Positions 19,801 through 24,550 of a stretch of 25,123 nt of DNA are shown in pieces. The notes under the pieces were generated by a model. It did no database searches and had not been told where the DNA came from. It saw nothing but the letters and a program-made list of their open reading frames with translations. The stretch is from an uncultured Methanobrevibacter sp. (lineage in GTDB: Archaea > Methanobacteriota > Methanobacteria > Methanobacteriales > Methanobacteriaceae). The translations under genes and the position numbers were made by a program. The stretch spans positions 1 through 25,123 of the forward strand of contig NZ_CALCYR010000123.1 of NCBI RefSeq assembly GCF_937906425.1. The letters run 5' to 3'. Numbering within the stretch: position 1 is the stretch's first letter; each line of letters opens with the position of its first letter.

Positions 19801-21548
19801 TTAATAGCTTGGCTAATGCTTGCAAATGGATGATCCTCATCTCCCTTATTATTATCACTACCATTGGTAGCAACATAAAATGGACCAGCATAAGGATCCA
19901 GGAATTCTATGACTCCGGTTTTTACATTAGCATTTAAGGCACCGGAATAATTACCATTTACCAGATAGGTTCCAGCACCAGGATTTGAAACTGTTAAAGA
20001 GAGGTCTCCATCAACAAGTGTTATGGAACCTGCATTGCTTTCATTTAATTTTACATTTACTGTCTTTCCATAAATTTGATTGCCTACATCATCTGTTACA
20101 AGTACAGGAATAGCGACTGAAAAAGAGTCAGTTGTTATGGTTTCATTGTTTAAGAATGTTATATTGAGGGTGTTAATGCTTCCCCCATTGTTATTTACAT
20201 AATTTCCATAGCTCGCCTTTGAATCCTTTACTGTATTGTTTTTTAAAGTTAAATTAGTGCCGGTGTTATAGATTGCTCCACCATAATAAGCACTTGTATT
20301 GGTGAATCTGTTATTTTCCACAATTGTATTGGCGCTAGGGTTTTCAATAGCCCCTCCATAGTAAGCGTAGGTGTTTATAAAATCATTGTCAGAGATGTTT
20401 GCAACACTGTTACTGTATACATAGATAGGGGAATGTTCATTACCGGAATAAGTTAAATTAATGTTTTTAAATGTATTTCCGCTAATATTGGATTCACTGG
20501 ACTGTAAATAAATAGATGAATACATATCTGAAGAAGTTCCATTCCTATTTTCAAAAACATTGTTTTCTATAGTGGAATTACTGCTTAAAGAGTAAATGCC
20601 ATAATATCCAGTAAAGTTTTTAAATTCATTGTCTGTAATGTTCCCATTGGAATTTAGCATCCTTAAAATACTGCTTTCAGAATTGCTAAACTCATTTCCA
20701 CTAATTTCTATATTAGAACCGACAGCACCTATGATGAAACTGCTTGTACCGGAATTGACACTTGCAAAGGTGTTGTTTTCAAATACCACATTATTTGAAT
20801 CCATAATGTTAATTAAAGGATCTAAACCACCAGTACAATTTCTAAAGCTACAGTCGGAAATGCTGATGTTCTCAGTTTTGTTAATAAGCATAAACCTTGC
20901 ATAGGAAGCGGTTCTGTTAAATGCAATTCCTTGAATTTCAATATTAGAACCTGTAATGTTCCACCCTACATAGCTGTTGTAGCTAGCAATGTTAAAGTCA
21001 ACAATTACCCTAGCATGATTGTATGCTTTAATAGTTAGATTATCACGATTGATTTTCAATGCTGTATTGTTGTAACCGGTATAGTTACCAGCTCTCAATA
21101 CTATTGTATAATGACCATCTTCAGTCATGGCATCCAAAGCCTTTTTGATTGTATTATATGATTTCAGCATGCTTCCATCAGCATCGTCTGGACCATAAGG
21201 ACTTACATAAATGACATGATCTGTATCATCTTTAAGTTGATTTGAAGACTTTGGAGTTGTTTTACTGTCTTCATCACTTAAAGGACTCTCGGACAAATTT
21301 GTATCCTTAATATTATTTTCATCACTTAAAGGACTCACGGACAAATTTGTATCCTTAATATTATAATTTTCCTCAATTGCATCTGAACCATAGGCCGCAT
21401 CAGTATCCTGAATGACCCTATCTGCAGATACAATATCATTTGTGCCTTCCTCTGTTAAATTAGTATCAGCTGCTGAAATTGCAGAAACTGATAGAATCAT
21501 AAGTATTAAAAGAGAAAGACAAAGAAAAAACCTTTTTTCTCTCATCAT
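7740..21548 (-). CDS. Giant adhesin-like surface protein (4602 aa): beta-helix head, DUF11 stalk, C-terminal anchor
   Basis: One uninterrupted frame. Residues 1-26 form a signal peptide (basic start, hydrophobic core, cut after AISA). An acidic linker (28-110) contains a 16-residue duplication (NIKDTNLSxSPLSDEx). Residues 111-1535 hold four beta-helix blocks, with Ig-like modules near 467-545, 824-910 and 1087-1180. Eight cysteines fall at 1539-1566, then a globular segment (about 1585-1745), two DUF11-like modules (1750-2006), seven S-repeats (2007-2900), fourteen DUF11 R-repeats (2901-4530), an acidic linker and a membrane helix (about 4577-4597) ending in RKRE. N-x-S/T sequons are very abundant. 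No pseudomurein-binding repeat was recognised. Role inferred: attachment to other cells or feed surfaces. GGTGAT abuts the first ATG; the second ATG (21543-21545) has the spacing seen at other genes here and may be the real start. Confidence 0.92.
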   Translation of the reverse strand: MMREKRFFLCLSLLILMILSVSAISAADTNLTEEGTNDIVSADRVIQDTDAAYGSDAIEENYNIKDTNLSVSPLSDENNIKDTNLSESPLSDEDSKTTPKSSNQLKDDTDHVIYVSPYGPDDADGSMLKSYNTIKKALDAMTEDGHYTIVLRAGNYTGYNNTALKINRDNLTIKAYNHARVIVDFNIASYNSYVGWNITGSNIEIQGIAFNRTASYARFMLINKTENISISDCSFRNCTGGLDPLINIMDSNNVVFENNTFASVNSGTSSFIIGAVGSNIEISGNEFSNSESSILRMLNSNGNITDNEFKNFTGYYGIYSLSSNSTIENNVFENRNGTSSDMYSSIYLQSSESNISGNTFKNINLTYSGNEHSPIYVYSNSVANISDNDFINTYAYYGGAIENPSANTIVENNRFTNTSAYYGGAIYNTGTNLTLKNNTVKDSKASYGNYVNNNGGSINTLNITFLNNETITTDSFSVAIPVLVTDDVGNQIYGKTVNVKLNESNAGSITLVDGDLSLTVSNPGAGTYLVNGNYSGALNANVKTGVIEFLDPYAGPFYVATNGSDNNKGDEDHPFASISQAIKAASMTNNTHAVFIKEGTYYENNLTVSSALNITGLGDVCIDAYNAGRALYVTGDNVNISNINVRNTNYTYSGTAYGGAVYWGGAKGTLNNASFENNLAYSSSSSAYGGAVYWTGANGTINNTKFKNNTAISYQDYSYGGAVYWGGLNGTVDNSSFEDNEAITYSSSFNRYGGAVYWNGANGKLTNSEFDNNTAYYGGTISNYAVNLTLSNNSINNSNGNSGKYIYSAFSYSSINGAVVTILNNSTVETSMPYVSALITVTDDMGNPIYGGSVNVTVNGTNVISSADIYENLTVNIASPGVGEYLFVPKYYHNYVSPASNDNYTARTSVIKWISEPYYGPFYVAANGSDSNNGDEDHPFASIEAALKAVNLTNAVPAIFIKEGNYKESNLNITKAVNITGIGEVIIDAQGNNGIFNISANYVNITNLEFANGNSSTDGGAIYWSGSYGKLENSTFVNNTAADRGGSIYNSGNYLKLSGNNISDSNASLGRNIYNIGSINGTTLRLMHNDTVVLEEGITAYDLSVELLDDMNNSIAGGFVNVTLNHYNATLMQNLTDDLLIKVFSPAYGEYFVNGSYRSLTININPDRNNYTVETGSLTFLSEPYFGPFYVATNGSDYYDGSKEHPFASIEQAIEAASQNDVVPAIYINEGTYNESNLNVTKAMNITGLGDVIIDAKGSSYVLDVRADNVNISNIGLANANKNGTGAAMTWTGTNGTLTNASFINNSANDAGALYWTGSNGTLANSTFINNTASNRGGALIYVGNLNHTNNTFINNSAVNEGGAIFTNKTGFVEMANSTFINNSARLGGAIFVDYNDKFAPELYNNTEFNIYDSQFINNSAQDGGAVVLYASNSTIANSTFIANNATRYGDGAISSGGENNTIINNTFINNTAFLYAGAIGSNSSQIINNTFINNSAYQAGAILTINDTIINNTFEGNNASIGKSIVYLQNYNLTNITCNCSLDAYECCDENCSCSLEEFNGSCNCTNHTVVERYSVLINNTLDDGEVFIYHGSPIMNVSLNYNGHYILSLAGADELGADGYCIEFNNSMPWEMNGTTGIAIDSTSFIRNSLDGSYVGDYVKVAILLKESFQRWNIKELIFTFTDEDYLNSQDPDIQYIIDIVNDPNTILRNGDNWINGEWYCGDIYTVIHPTTRQNLIIINGCGEIDLPHLTPEKEANVTTVQDGDYVNYTISVTNDEEIYLHNVTVKDIPDSLLTFIGWNNTIKADGSPEDWIKDEDGLIWYLNRTLLPGETVTFYAIFRASVPPLYSQDNSTLPIHNKINVTSYETNWDADEEIIHGVSPYLVIRKDTLDTNVSVGDPVRFLITITNIGEAAAYNARVNDVSWSSYGLDYMSWTNGFDNHTWSYGPSSYNWYLNEPLLPHESASFIVIFNATHSGNMFANTALVYNPNGPTNNATNWTNVSYVYLNAAKNVIRIEGELITFALTVSNVGSSTAYGAYISESNSYVMPLVNWTDARGIDYNSHWYYNGPNAGSNFSSATWTLQDPLGPGGSATILLTLNTTFASSYSNSIKVGDRDGQKNGTGAGGPLNRYLGAYKTVLSVKDDIIQFMITVTNQGNITAHNVTLYDRLYNYGENHTITFINWTDSRGPSHNSDWISNFGSNKTYFFYNFTLQQALGPGGSASIVLTFNTTNASGYSNSLYVNETNGYGNGTGLGSGLTRYLGAYKTVLSVKDDIIQFMITVTNQGNITAHNVTLYDRLYNYGENHTITFINWTDSRGPSHNSDWISNFGSNKTYFFYNFTLQQALGPGGSASIVLTFNTSNASGYSNSLSVNETNGFGNGTGLGGGLNRYVGAYKTVLEQSGDTISFLLTVTNQGNITANGFNLTDSLFRGITNGNLCNLKYINWTDYRGSQFKSDWIFKGFTNSGNYTYYNWTYTKQLRPGASASIVITFNTSNATGYSNGMSVSTIYGGNGTGITGNITRYIGAYKTVVDIRADIITFALTVTNNGNTSLDNVYIYDNPSSPYMNLVNWSDARGLSYNSDWTYYGPYAGNTFSSGTWRLNYPLAPGAARTIFLTLNTSTAGGYSNGISVSAYGAGNGTGLGDSLPRYLGAYKTVLDISEDTITFMLTVTNQGNISAHGTYITDTLSGSNMALVNWTDSRGPDMNSHWYYSGPSIGSSFGNARWTLQDPLGPGGSASIILVLNTTYAAGYSNGISVGEQNGYGNGTGVGGPIYRYLGAYKVALDNNTLPDELMRFKLTVSNYGNTTADLVYISDNFAAPHALVSWNDSRGFQFNSDWTYDEDNSKWTYQKVLAPGASVSIDVAYNVTAAGNYSNTLIVGDRFGSRNETTVYVTVNGIKVEKILNNNQTVILGDIAEYTVRVTNVLDKAIGNVTVTDIVPAGLEYIDYINKTGEWILNEDGSWTLVGDLGPNNYSEIVIRFNTTESGNITNVVVVSSNETENYTGSNSTEVINPLTVQKITLNETVLLSQKTGFAIVVKNIGNINLTNVFVLEESFEGLTNLTFVPSSDNWFFNGIDKWIYDGVLEPGQSVNFTVVFDTTQEGVFNNTVVAGSSETSNVTATNSTTVLKPDVIIQKITLNETVRAGNLTEFLIFVSNEGNSNLTNFYVLDTYPSELVYYNYTNRTGSWILDDSEGLKFIYDGILKVGDTASFIVAFNTTEVGNFTNNVSATADEFGDFVNSSNTTEVIITELEIIKIANNDTVYKGETISFTINVTNTGSVDLTHVFIDDQTPEGAEYLDYENTTGNWFICKNKWIYDGVLAPGETVQLTIFYNTTEGGIVNNTAIAGSDQSENKTANNTTEVLYNPALAVEKVTLNETVHKGELTEFNITLYNTGDATLSEVYIREQVPDGLVYVGFVDQSNMWYENEGVYIYNGTLAVGESTVFTVIFNTTRVGNFTNVVVANSKETDEDVQAENDTEVVFNPALEVIKIALNETVHKGQLTGFTIVVSNIGEEDLTDVYVVDTYPSELVYDSFEDENGIWYYNDGKWIYNGTLAVGDSSKFTVWFNTTETGSFINEVSAYSNETEEASAQNTTTVIFNPALEVIKVTLNETVHKGELTEFNITVINIGEEDLTEVSVREIIPDGLVYVGFVDQSNMWYENEGVYIYNGTLAVGESTVFTVIFNTTRVGNFTNVVVANSKETDEDVQAENITEVIFNPGMSIEKIANNESVYVGEIVSYTIIVTNTGEEDLTHVFIDDLTPEGLEYLSYENTSGNWFICKEKWVFDGVLAPGESAELTIFFNTTQPGQINNTVIGGSDDTPNSTADNNTTVVYKPELSVEKLTENTVVYNGETVEFTIVVSNIGDCEIDSPFVVENIPEGLVFLSYVDEDNKWTFDEETFTWTYNGILEAGESARFTIIFNTTESGEFTNIVVAGSNITENVTANNTTNVFTPSIEIEKLANDEFVYNGNTTSYVIKVVNTGDCDVNGVKVTENIPEGIIYLGYENKTGSWTFDETSYTWTLDAPLGIGESAEILVIFNTTQSGLINNTIVAESNETVNVTVYNDTTIVYTPDVSVVKVALNETVNKGQLAQFMIIVTNTGDCDLTKVFVEDSWPEGLIAVGFIDETDKWFNNGAHWIYDGVLKAGESANFTVVFYTNVSGEFTNIAIAGSNITGNVSDNDTVKVLNPSVEINKTANDDIVYVGNTTSYTITITNTGDTNLTDIIINEFAPDDLIYIDYINKTGKWIYDGTLQPGETAQFIVIYNTTASGRINNKILVESGETPNSTTYNNTTVVYSPSLNVEKITLNETVFNGNTSEFTIVVSNTGDCDLTEVFVQEEIPDGLIYLDFVDESGKWSYDADSNRFTYDGSLAVNESSEFVVVFNTTKSGEFVNTVTAGSNITGNKTANNKTNVFTPSLTVEKIALNKTVYAGEKTEFTIIVKNNGDCELTNIVVDEVIPEGLSYYSFVDETGKWANEGTTWTYPSLAAGESASFTVIFDTEEAGNFTNTVTAKSDQTGEANATNMTEVIDKSVPENNTDENDIDDTDDTPVSEDSNNHAKVSEKLTGLASIKAGNPIMVLLLVLAILGICPIYRKRE
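7950..12848 (-). repeat. R-series: fourteen ~117-residue DUF11 repeats
   Basis: Each unit starts near VEKxxxNxTVxxGE, continues with FTIxVxNxGxxxLT, then xPEGLxY, W-x-YDGxLxxGES and FTVxFNTTxxGxFxN, and ends with a TANNTTEV-type linker. These are the strand landmarks of a DUF11 (CARDB/Ig-like) fold. The units differ in two subtypes: 'IANN...SYTI...INNT' and 'TLNE...EFTI...FTN'. The subtypes alternate regularly in the membrane-proximal half (units 8-13), so the real repeat there is a pair of about 235 residues. Confidence 0.85.
10390..11309. repeat. Near-identical 215-bp segments 705 bp apart in the R-series
   Basis: Bases 10390-10604 and 11095-11309 correspond with an offset of 705 (235 codons). 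From 10406 on, only two differences were seen in 199 bases. They encode parts of R-units 5 and 7, with the clearly different unit 6 lying between. This pattern is best explained by gene conversion or a recent two-unit duplication. Confidence 0.85.
12849..15530 (-). repeat. S-series: seven ~128-residue repeats of the adhesin stalk
   Basis: Units begin YLGAYKTVL and contain ITFxLTVTNQGNxTA, then VNWTDxRGxxxNSDW, LxPGGSASIxLxxNTT, GYSN and GNGTGxGG. The TxNxGN and PGxSxxIxxxxNTT elements show that they are diverged DUF11 relatives with a Gly/Asn-rich hairpin inserted at the end. The last unit lacks the GNGTG element and leads into the R-series. Confidence 0.82.
14371..15155. repeat. Tandem 390-bp duplication within the S-series (303 bp identical)
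   Basis: Bases 14463-14765 and 14853-15155 are identical at every position compared, offset 390 (130 codons). The adjoining part (14371-14462 against 14761-14852) has five differences. Neighbouring S-units are far more diverged, so units 2 and 3 were duplicated or converted recently. Confidence 0.92.
15531..16313 (-). other. Two DUF11-like modules joining head to stalk
   Basis: The first (from about residue 1750) contains VNYTISVTNDEE, NVTVKDIPDSLLTF, W-Y-LNRTLLPGETVTFYAIF. The second contains VRFLITITNIGEAAAYNA and WYLNEPLLPHESASFIVIFNAT. Both show the DUF11 strand order but resemble neither the S nor the R units closely. Confidence 0.65.
16314..16796 (-). other. Globular segment, candidate Cys-Gln thioester domain
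   Basis: Residues about 1585-1745 are not repetitive. They contain ILSLAGADELGADGYCIEFNNSMPW with Cys1623, then VGDYVKVAILLKE, then DPDIQYIIDIVND with Gln1697, and later TTRQNLII with Gln1736. In thioester adhesin domains a Cys in a Y/F-C-hydrophobic-D/E context bonds to a downstream Gln, usually followed by a hydrophobic A-I-W-like stretch. YCIE fits well. The Gln partner is uncertain: 74 or 113 residues away, with no Trp following. The position just outside the beta-helix head would suit a covalent adhesin. Confidence 0.4.
16851..16934 (-). other. Eight-cysteine cluster in the adhesin
   Basis: Residues 1539-1566 contain four close pairs: CNC, CC, CSC and CNC, separated by short acidic spacers (SLDAYE, DEN, SLEEFNGS). 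The rest of the protein has few cysteines. The cluster could bind metal or form disulfides that cap the last beta-helix. It occupies the border between the head and the candidate thioester segment. Confidence 0.8.
16944..21218 (-). repeat. Four beta-helix blocks forming the adhesin head
   Basis: The blocks start with HVIYVSPYGPDDADG or with GPFYVATNGSD followed by HPFASI and an INEGTY/IKEGTY strand (DUF1565/pectate-lyase-like opening). They continue with short coils of the type NxxFxNNTA, GGAIY and SNSTIxNN, the NosD-like parallel beta-helix pattern. Block 2 has coils of about 32 residues starting YGGAVYW; block 4 has about 23-residue coils with STFINNTA. Blocks 1-3 each end in an Ig-like module with VTDDMGNPIYGG-type sequence. 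Approximate block starts: residues 111, 552, 918 and 1187. Confidence 0.85.
21271..21366. repeat. 48-bp tandem duplication after the signal peptide
   Basis: TCATCACTTAAAGGACTC recurs at 21271 and 21319 in a near-perfect 48-base tandem repeat (16 codons) encoding the acidic NIKDTNLS-type linker. Only one or two bases differ, so it is young. Confidence 0.8.
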
Positions 21549-21605
21549 ATCACCGAATATTTTTTAAAAAAATATTTAAAAATTAATTAAGCAATAAATT
21601 TTTTA
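21549..21605 (-). promoter_or_regulatory. Ribosome site and possible promoter of the adhesin gene
   Basis: GGTGAT (21549-21554, minus strand) touches the first ATG and lies three bases before the second. At mtd, the zinc-ribbon gene and the nuclease gene the GGTG-to-ATG distance is equal to that of the second ATG. A T/A-rich box (AAAAATTTATTGC, about 21592-21604) could be TATA, but the surrounding base composition makes this weak. Confidence 0.4.
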
Positions 21606-21704
21606 ATCATTTAAAAAGAATATTTTCATCTTAGTGTAATTGGTTTAAACAAAGTTTTATCTAAATATTGAATTAAAAATCAAATGTTTTTCTAAAAAGT
21701 GAAT

Positions 21705-21821
21705 ACTTAAACTAAAAAAACAACATAAATCTAAAAATTAAACACTTAAACTAAAAAAACAACATTTATCTAAAAATTAAACACTTAAACTAAAAAAACA
21801 ACATTTATCTAAAAATTAAAC
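21705..21821. repeat. Three tandem 39-bp repeats upstream of the adhesin
   Basis: Copies start at 21705, 21744 and 21783 with ACTTAAACTAAAAAAACAAC. Copies 2 and 3 are identical; copy 1 differs only in ATAAAT versus ATTTAT. They lie 150-270 bases upstream of the adhesin start, within its possible regulatory region. Confidence 0.9.
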
Positions 21822-22412
21822 TAAACCATTGAAAATCTTAAAAATAGAAGATAAAAAAGTGAAATAATTTTAAAAAAAAGGATAACTCATTCAGTGAAAG
21901 TTTTAATAAAAGCTTTGAATGAAAATGAATTTTATTGAAAATTAAAAATTAAAAAATAAATTTCTACTTTTTTAGAAATTTAAAAAAGACCATTTATAAA
22001 AGCACTTTTTATAAAAATCTTAATAATCTTATCTCCAATTATTCAAAATAATTAAACTATTTGGAATGACTTTTAATCCCACATCATAGCATCCGCAAAT
22101 ATTTAAAAAGAGAATGTGAATTGCAATCTCAATTAATCATAGAACCATCATTTAAGTTAAACTATTTTTAAAATAATTTTTAAAATCTCCAAAATTTAAA
22201 ATCCCTAAAATAAAAAATGAAAAATATTTCAAATTATTAAATTTTTTTTAAGTTTTTTGCAAAAAAATTTTTTCCAATTATAAATTTTTTTAAAAATCTC
22301 CCAATTTTTAAAAATAAATTTAGACTCCCAACTAAATTTTCTCTTTCACTTCACTGCAATAATTGGAAAAAATTCCAAATTAAAAAATTTAACATAAGAA
22401 AATTTACTGTAA

Positions 22413-22489
22413 AATTCATGAAATGAAAAATCAGATCAGAAAAAAAACTTGTTAAAAATTCATGAAATGAAAAAATCAAATCAGAAAAT
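22413..22489. repeat. Direct repeat of about 32 bp
   Basis: AATTCATGAAATGAAAAA with a following TCAGATCAGAAAA-type tail occurs at 22413-22444 and 22457-22489, period 44, with a one-base length difference. Confidence 0.75.
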
Positions 22490-22551
22490 AATTTTCAAAA
22501 TAATAAATGATTAAAATTTTTCAAATTTATTTATTTATTTACTTAATAAAA

Positions 22552-22790
22552 TGCCATTTTTGGCAAAAAGTTCAACATACATTACTTAAATTAAAATCCC
22601 TAAAATTTTTAATCCCTTAAAATTTTAAGGAACTTTAATACCTAAGTCTAGAATCCCAGATCTAAACTTAAAAAAATTTCAACTACCTAAATCATGAATT
22701 TTTTTACCTTCTTAGAAAGTAAAAAAATGTAAGAGTAAAATTAAGTCAAAAATTTTTTGTTTAAAAAAAAATTTTGTTTGTAAACAAAAT
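22552..22790. repeat. Cluster of four perfect inverted repeats
   Basis: TGCCA-TTTT-TGGCA (22552-22565), CCTTAAAATTTTAAGG (22615-22630), 10-base arms ATTTTTTTAC/GTAAAAAAAT (22698-22707, 22719-22728) and 9-base arms ATTTTGTTT/AAACAAAAT (22771-22790). The first resembles a minus-strand terminator because TTTTATT follows it in that direction. Confidence 0.6.
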
Positions 22791-23156
22791 AATAATTAAA
22801 CTTAAAAAATGCATTTTAATTTAAAAAAAATGCTAAAAATTTTATACAGTAAAATAGATTGTAGAAAAATAAGCTTTTATTTAAATACAAACTTTTAAAA
22901 ACTGTACAAATATATTAATTAACTAATTATTAAATTAAGTTAACAACATTATAATTAAGAATTAATTAGGTATATAAATATTATCAACTAATAAATTCTA
23001 CAAGAAATAAGAAAAAATACAGACAAAGGAAAAATTTATATCTAATAGAAAAAGAGAAAAAATAAAAATTATAAAAGATCTGTCCTGAATGAGAAGAAAA
23101 TTCTGAAAAAATATTAAAGTATACAAGGAAAAAAATTAAAAAATTATTTATCACGA

Positions 23157-23176
23157 TTTATCATGAAAATGATAAA
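23157..23176. repeat. Inverted repeat TTTATCAT-GAAA-ATGATAAA
   Basis: Perfect 8-base arms around a 4-base centre. The TTATCA/TGATAA word recurs in this neighbourhood, for example near 23220, 23288, 23424 and in the 12-base palindrome at 23547-23558. Confidence 0.6.
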
Positions 23177-23546
23177 AAAATCAAAAAAGTAATACTTTTT
23201 TTATTAATAATTCATGACATTATCATAAAAATGACAAAAAATTAAAAAAAATCAGAAAAAATAGATGTTATTACAAAAGATCCGAAATGATAATGAAAAT
23301 AAATTAACATGATTATACAGTGTTATTATCAATTTGAAAAACCTGATTTGAAAAATGAAAATTTTTACACTTGAAATCTATGTCCAAAATCCTTAAAATT
23401 CCAAGATTTTCAAAAATGATATTATCACGACCACTCATTTTACAGTTGAAATCCATGTCTAAGAGTTACAAATTTAGAAAAAAGAAATTTAAAAAAAGAT
23501 GTCATTAAAATTCATATGATTTGCATATAAAAAGAGTGAATTTGTG

Positions 23547-23558
23547 TTATCATGATAA
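23547..23558. repeat. 12-bp palindrome TTATCATGATAA, operator-like
   Basis: A perfect palindrome, with TGTTAT (23545-23550) and ATAACA (23558-23563) forming an outer, slightly offset inverted repeat. It may bind a dimeric protein; no gene start is adjacent. Confidence 0.45.
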
Positions 23559-23663
23559 TAACATATTTTTAAATATAATTTTAAGAAAAATTTCAGTAAT
23601 TCCAATATTGAACTAAAATTTTAAAAATAAAAATTAAGAAAACTTATCCAAGAAAAATTACTT

Positions 23664-23773
23664 AAAAAAAATAATAAAAAAAGAAAGAAAAGAAAAAGTT
23701 AGTTAAAGTACAAAAAATTTAAAAAATAATAAAAAAAGAAAGAAAAGAAAAAGTTAGTTAAAGTACAAAAAAT
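23664..23773. repeat. 55-bp tandem repeat beyond the coiled-coil gene
   Basis: Two almost perfect copies, each containing AAAAAGTTAGTTAAAGTAC, period 55, with a third truncated copy running into the 3' end of the coiled-coil gene. In the minus direction they present repeated T-rich tracts that could end its transcript. Confidence 0.85.
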
Positions 23774-23794
23774 TAAAAAATAAAAAAAGAAAAA

Positions 23795-24484
23795 TTATTC
23801 ATTTTTCTCTGCTTCTAAAACATAGGTTTCCTTAACGTCTTCTATTTTTAAATCACTGTCATCAGGGATTCTATTTAGTAAACGATCCACAAAACCTCTA
23901 TTTTTATACCTTTCAATTAAAAGCCTGTCAGCAGTAATGACCTTATCCTTATATGCAATATCTTTTAAAGCATCCTGAAGCTGCTGATTAAGGGTACTTA
24001 ATTGTTTATCCTTTTCCATGACAATATTGTCATTTCTGGATCTTTCCTTGAAAATATCTTCCTGAGCTTTATCCTTGGCCTTATCGGTTTTTTCTCTTTC
24101 AAGCCTAATTTCCTCATTAGCTTGAGTAAGAAGCTTATCCTTCTCATCTATAATATCATAACATTTTTGAATGGAGATTTTATTTTCTTCAATCAAATCA
24201 ATGATTTCCTTATTTTTAGCAGCAATTTCCTTATTGCTTTCCTCCTTAACATCATTGATATTTGAAGTTACCTCACTACGACTTTCCTTAAGTTCAGAAA
24301 TAAGATTATTGTTATCTTCAATAGTTTTTTTCAAACCATCTATTTCATCGAGAAAAGATTCATATTCACTTAAGCGGAGAATCATTACCTTCTCTCCACC
24401 TTCAAACATATCCTTTTTGGATAAATCTATACGGTAAGTGAAACTATTTCCCCTTTTATATTGTTTGACTTCTTTTTCCAACAT
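23795..24484 (-). CDS. Coiled-coil protein with an AbrB/MazE-like N-terminus
   Basis: From the ATG at 24482-24484 the product has 229 residues. Residues 5-38 (EVKQYKRGNSFTYRIDLSKK...EGGEKVMIL) resemble the swapped-hairpin AbrB/MazE fold: K/R-G-N-S, an R-I strand, then G-x-x-V-x-I. Residues about 44-190 are a highly charged helical coiled coil with Glu/Lys heptads and few Pro or Gly. A basic KNRGFVDRLLNRIP element and an acidic tail follow. No signal peptide or membrane segment is visible. The homology is judged by eye. It could be a DNA-binding structural or regulatory protein; no toxin partner is adjacent. The frame is open further up to a GTG (24494-24496) and an ATG (24491-24493), but GTGATGATT looks like the ribosome site for the chosen ATG. 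Confidence 0.7.
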   Translation of the reverse strand: MLEKEVKQYKRGNSFTYRIDLSKKDMFEGGEKVMILRLSEYESFLDEIDGLKKTIEDNNNLISELKESRSEVTSNINDVKEESNKEIAAKNKEIIDLIEENKISIQKCYDIIDEKDKLLTQANEEIRLEREKTDKAKDKAQEDIFKERSRNDNIVMEKDKQLSTLNQQLQDALKDIAYKDKVITADRLLIERYKNRGFVDRLLNRIPDDSDLKIEDVKETYVLEAEKNE

Positions 24485-24550
24485 AATAATCATCACAAGA
24501 AAAAATAAAATCTTAATAATATATATGATAACTCATTGCATATAAACTTG
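24485..24550 (-). promoter_or_regulatory. Promoter region of the coiled-coil gene
   Basis: On the minus strand AAGTTTATATGC (24538-24549) is a good TATA-like box, placing the transcript start near 24515 and giving a leader of about 30 bases. GTGAT at 24492-24496 is the likely ribosome site. ATGAGTTATCATA (about 24524-24536) lies between box and start; a similar word recurs near the window end. Confidence 0.45.

Larger units (their letters stand above)
21549..23794. other. 2.2-kb gene-free region rich in short repeats
   Basis: No convincing reading frame lies on either strand between the adhesin start and the coiled-coil gene. The region holds three 39-base tandem copies, a 32-base direct repeat, a 55-base tandem repeat and many perfect inverted repeats with 8- to 10-base arms (for example 21958-21966 with 21973-21981, and 21993-22001 with 22007-22015). 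A less AT-biased stretch at about 22075-22150 shows no recognisable gene. No tRNA, rRNA or CRISPR array was seen. Confidence 0.6.

Noticed and set aside
7740..21548. Artificial fusion of several surface-protein genes
   Set aside because: A single frame with one signal peptide, ordered modules and one C-terminal anchor is coherent; no internal signal peptide, anchor or terminator was seen.
21705..21821. CRISPR array
   Set aside because: The three copies are contiguous 39-base tandems with no unique spacers, and no cas gene is present.
22500..22800. Replication origin
   Set aside because: AT-rich palindromes are present, but no Orc1/Cdc6 gene or recognisable ORB boxes are nearby.
23664..23773. 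CRISPR or attachment-site repeat
   Set aside because: A contiguous 55-base low-complexity tandem without spacers or integrase; slippage is simpler.
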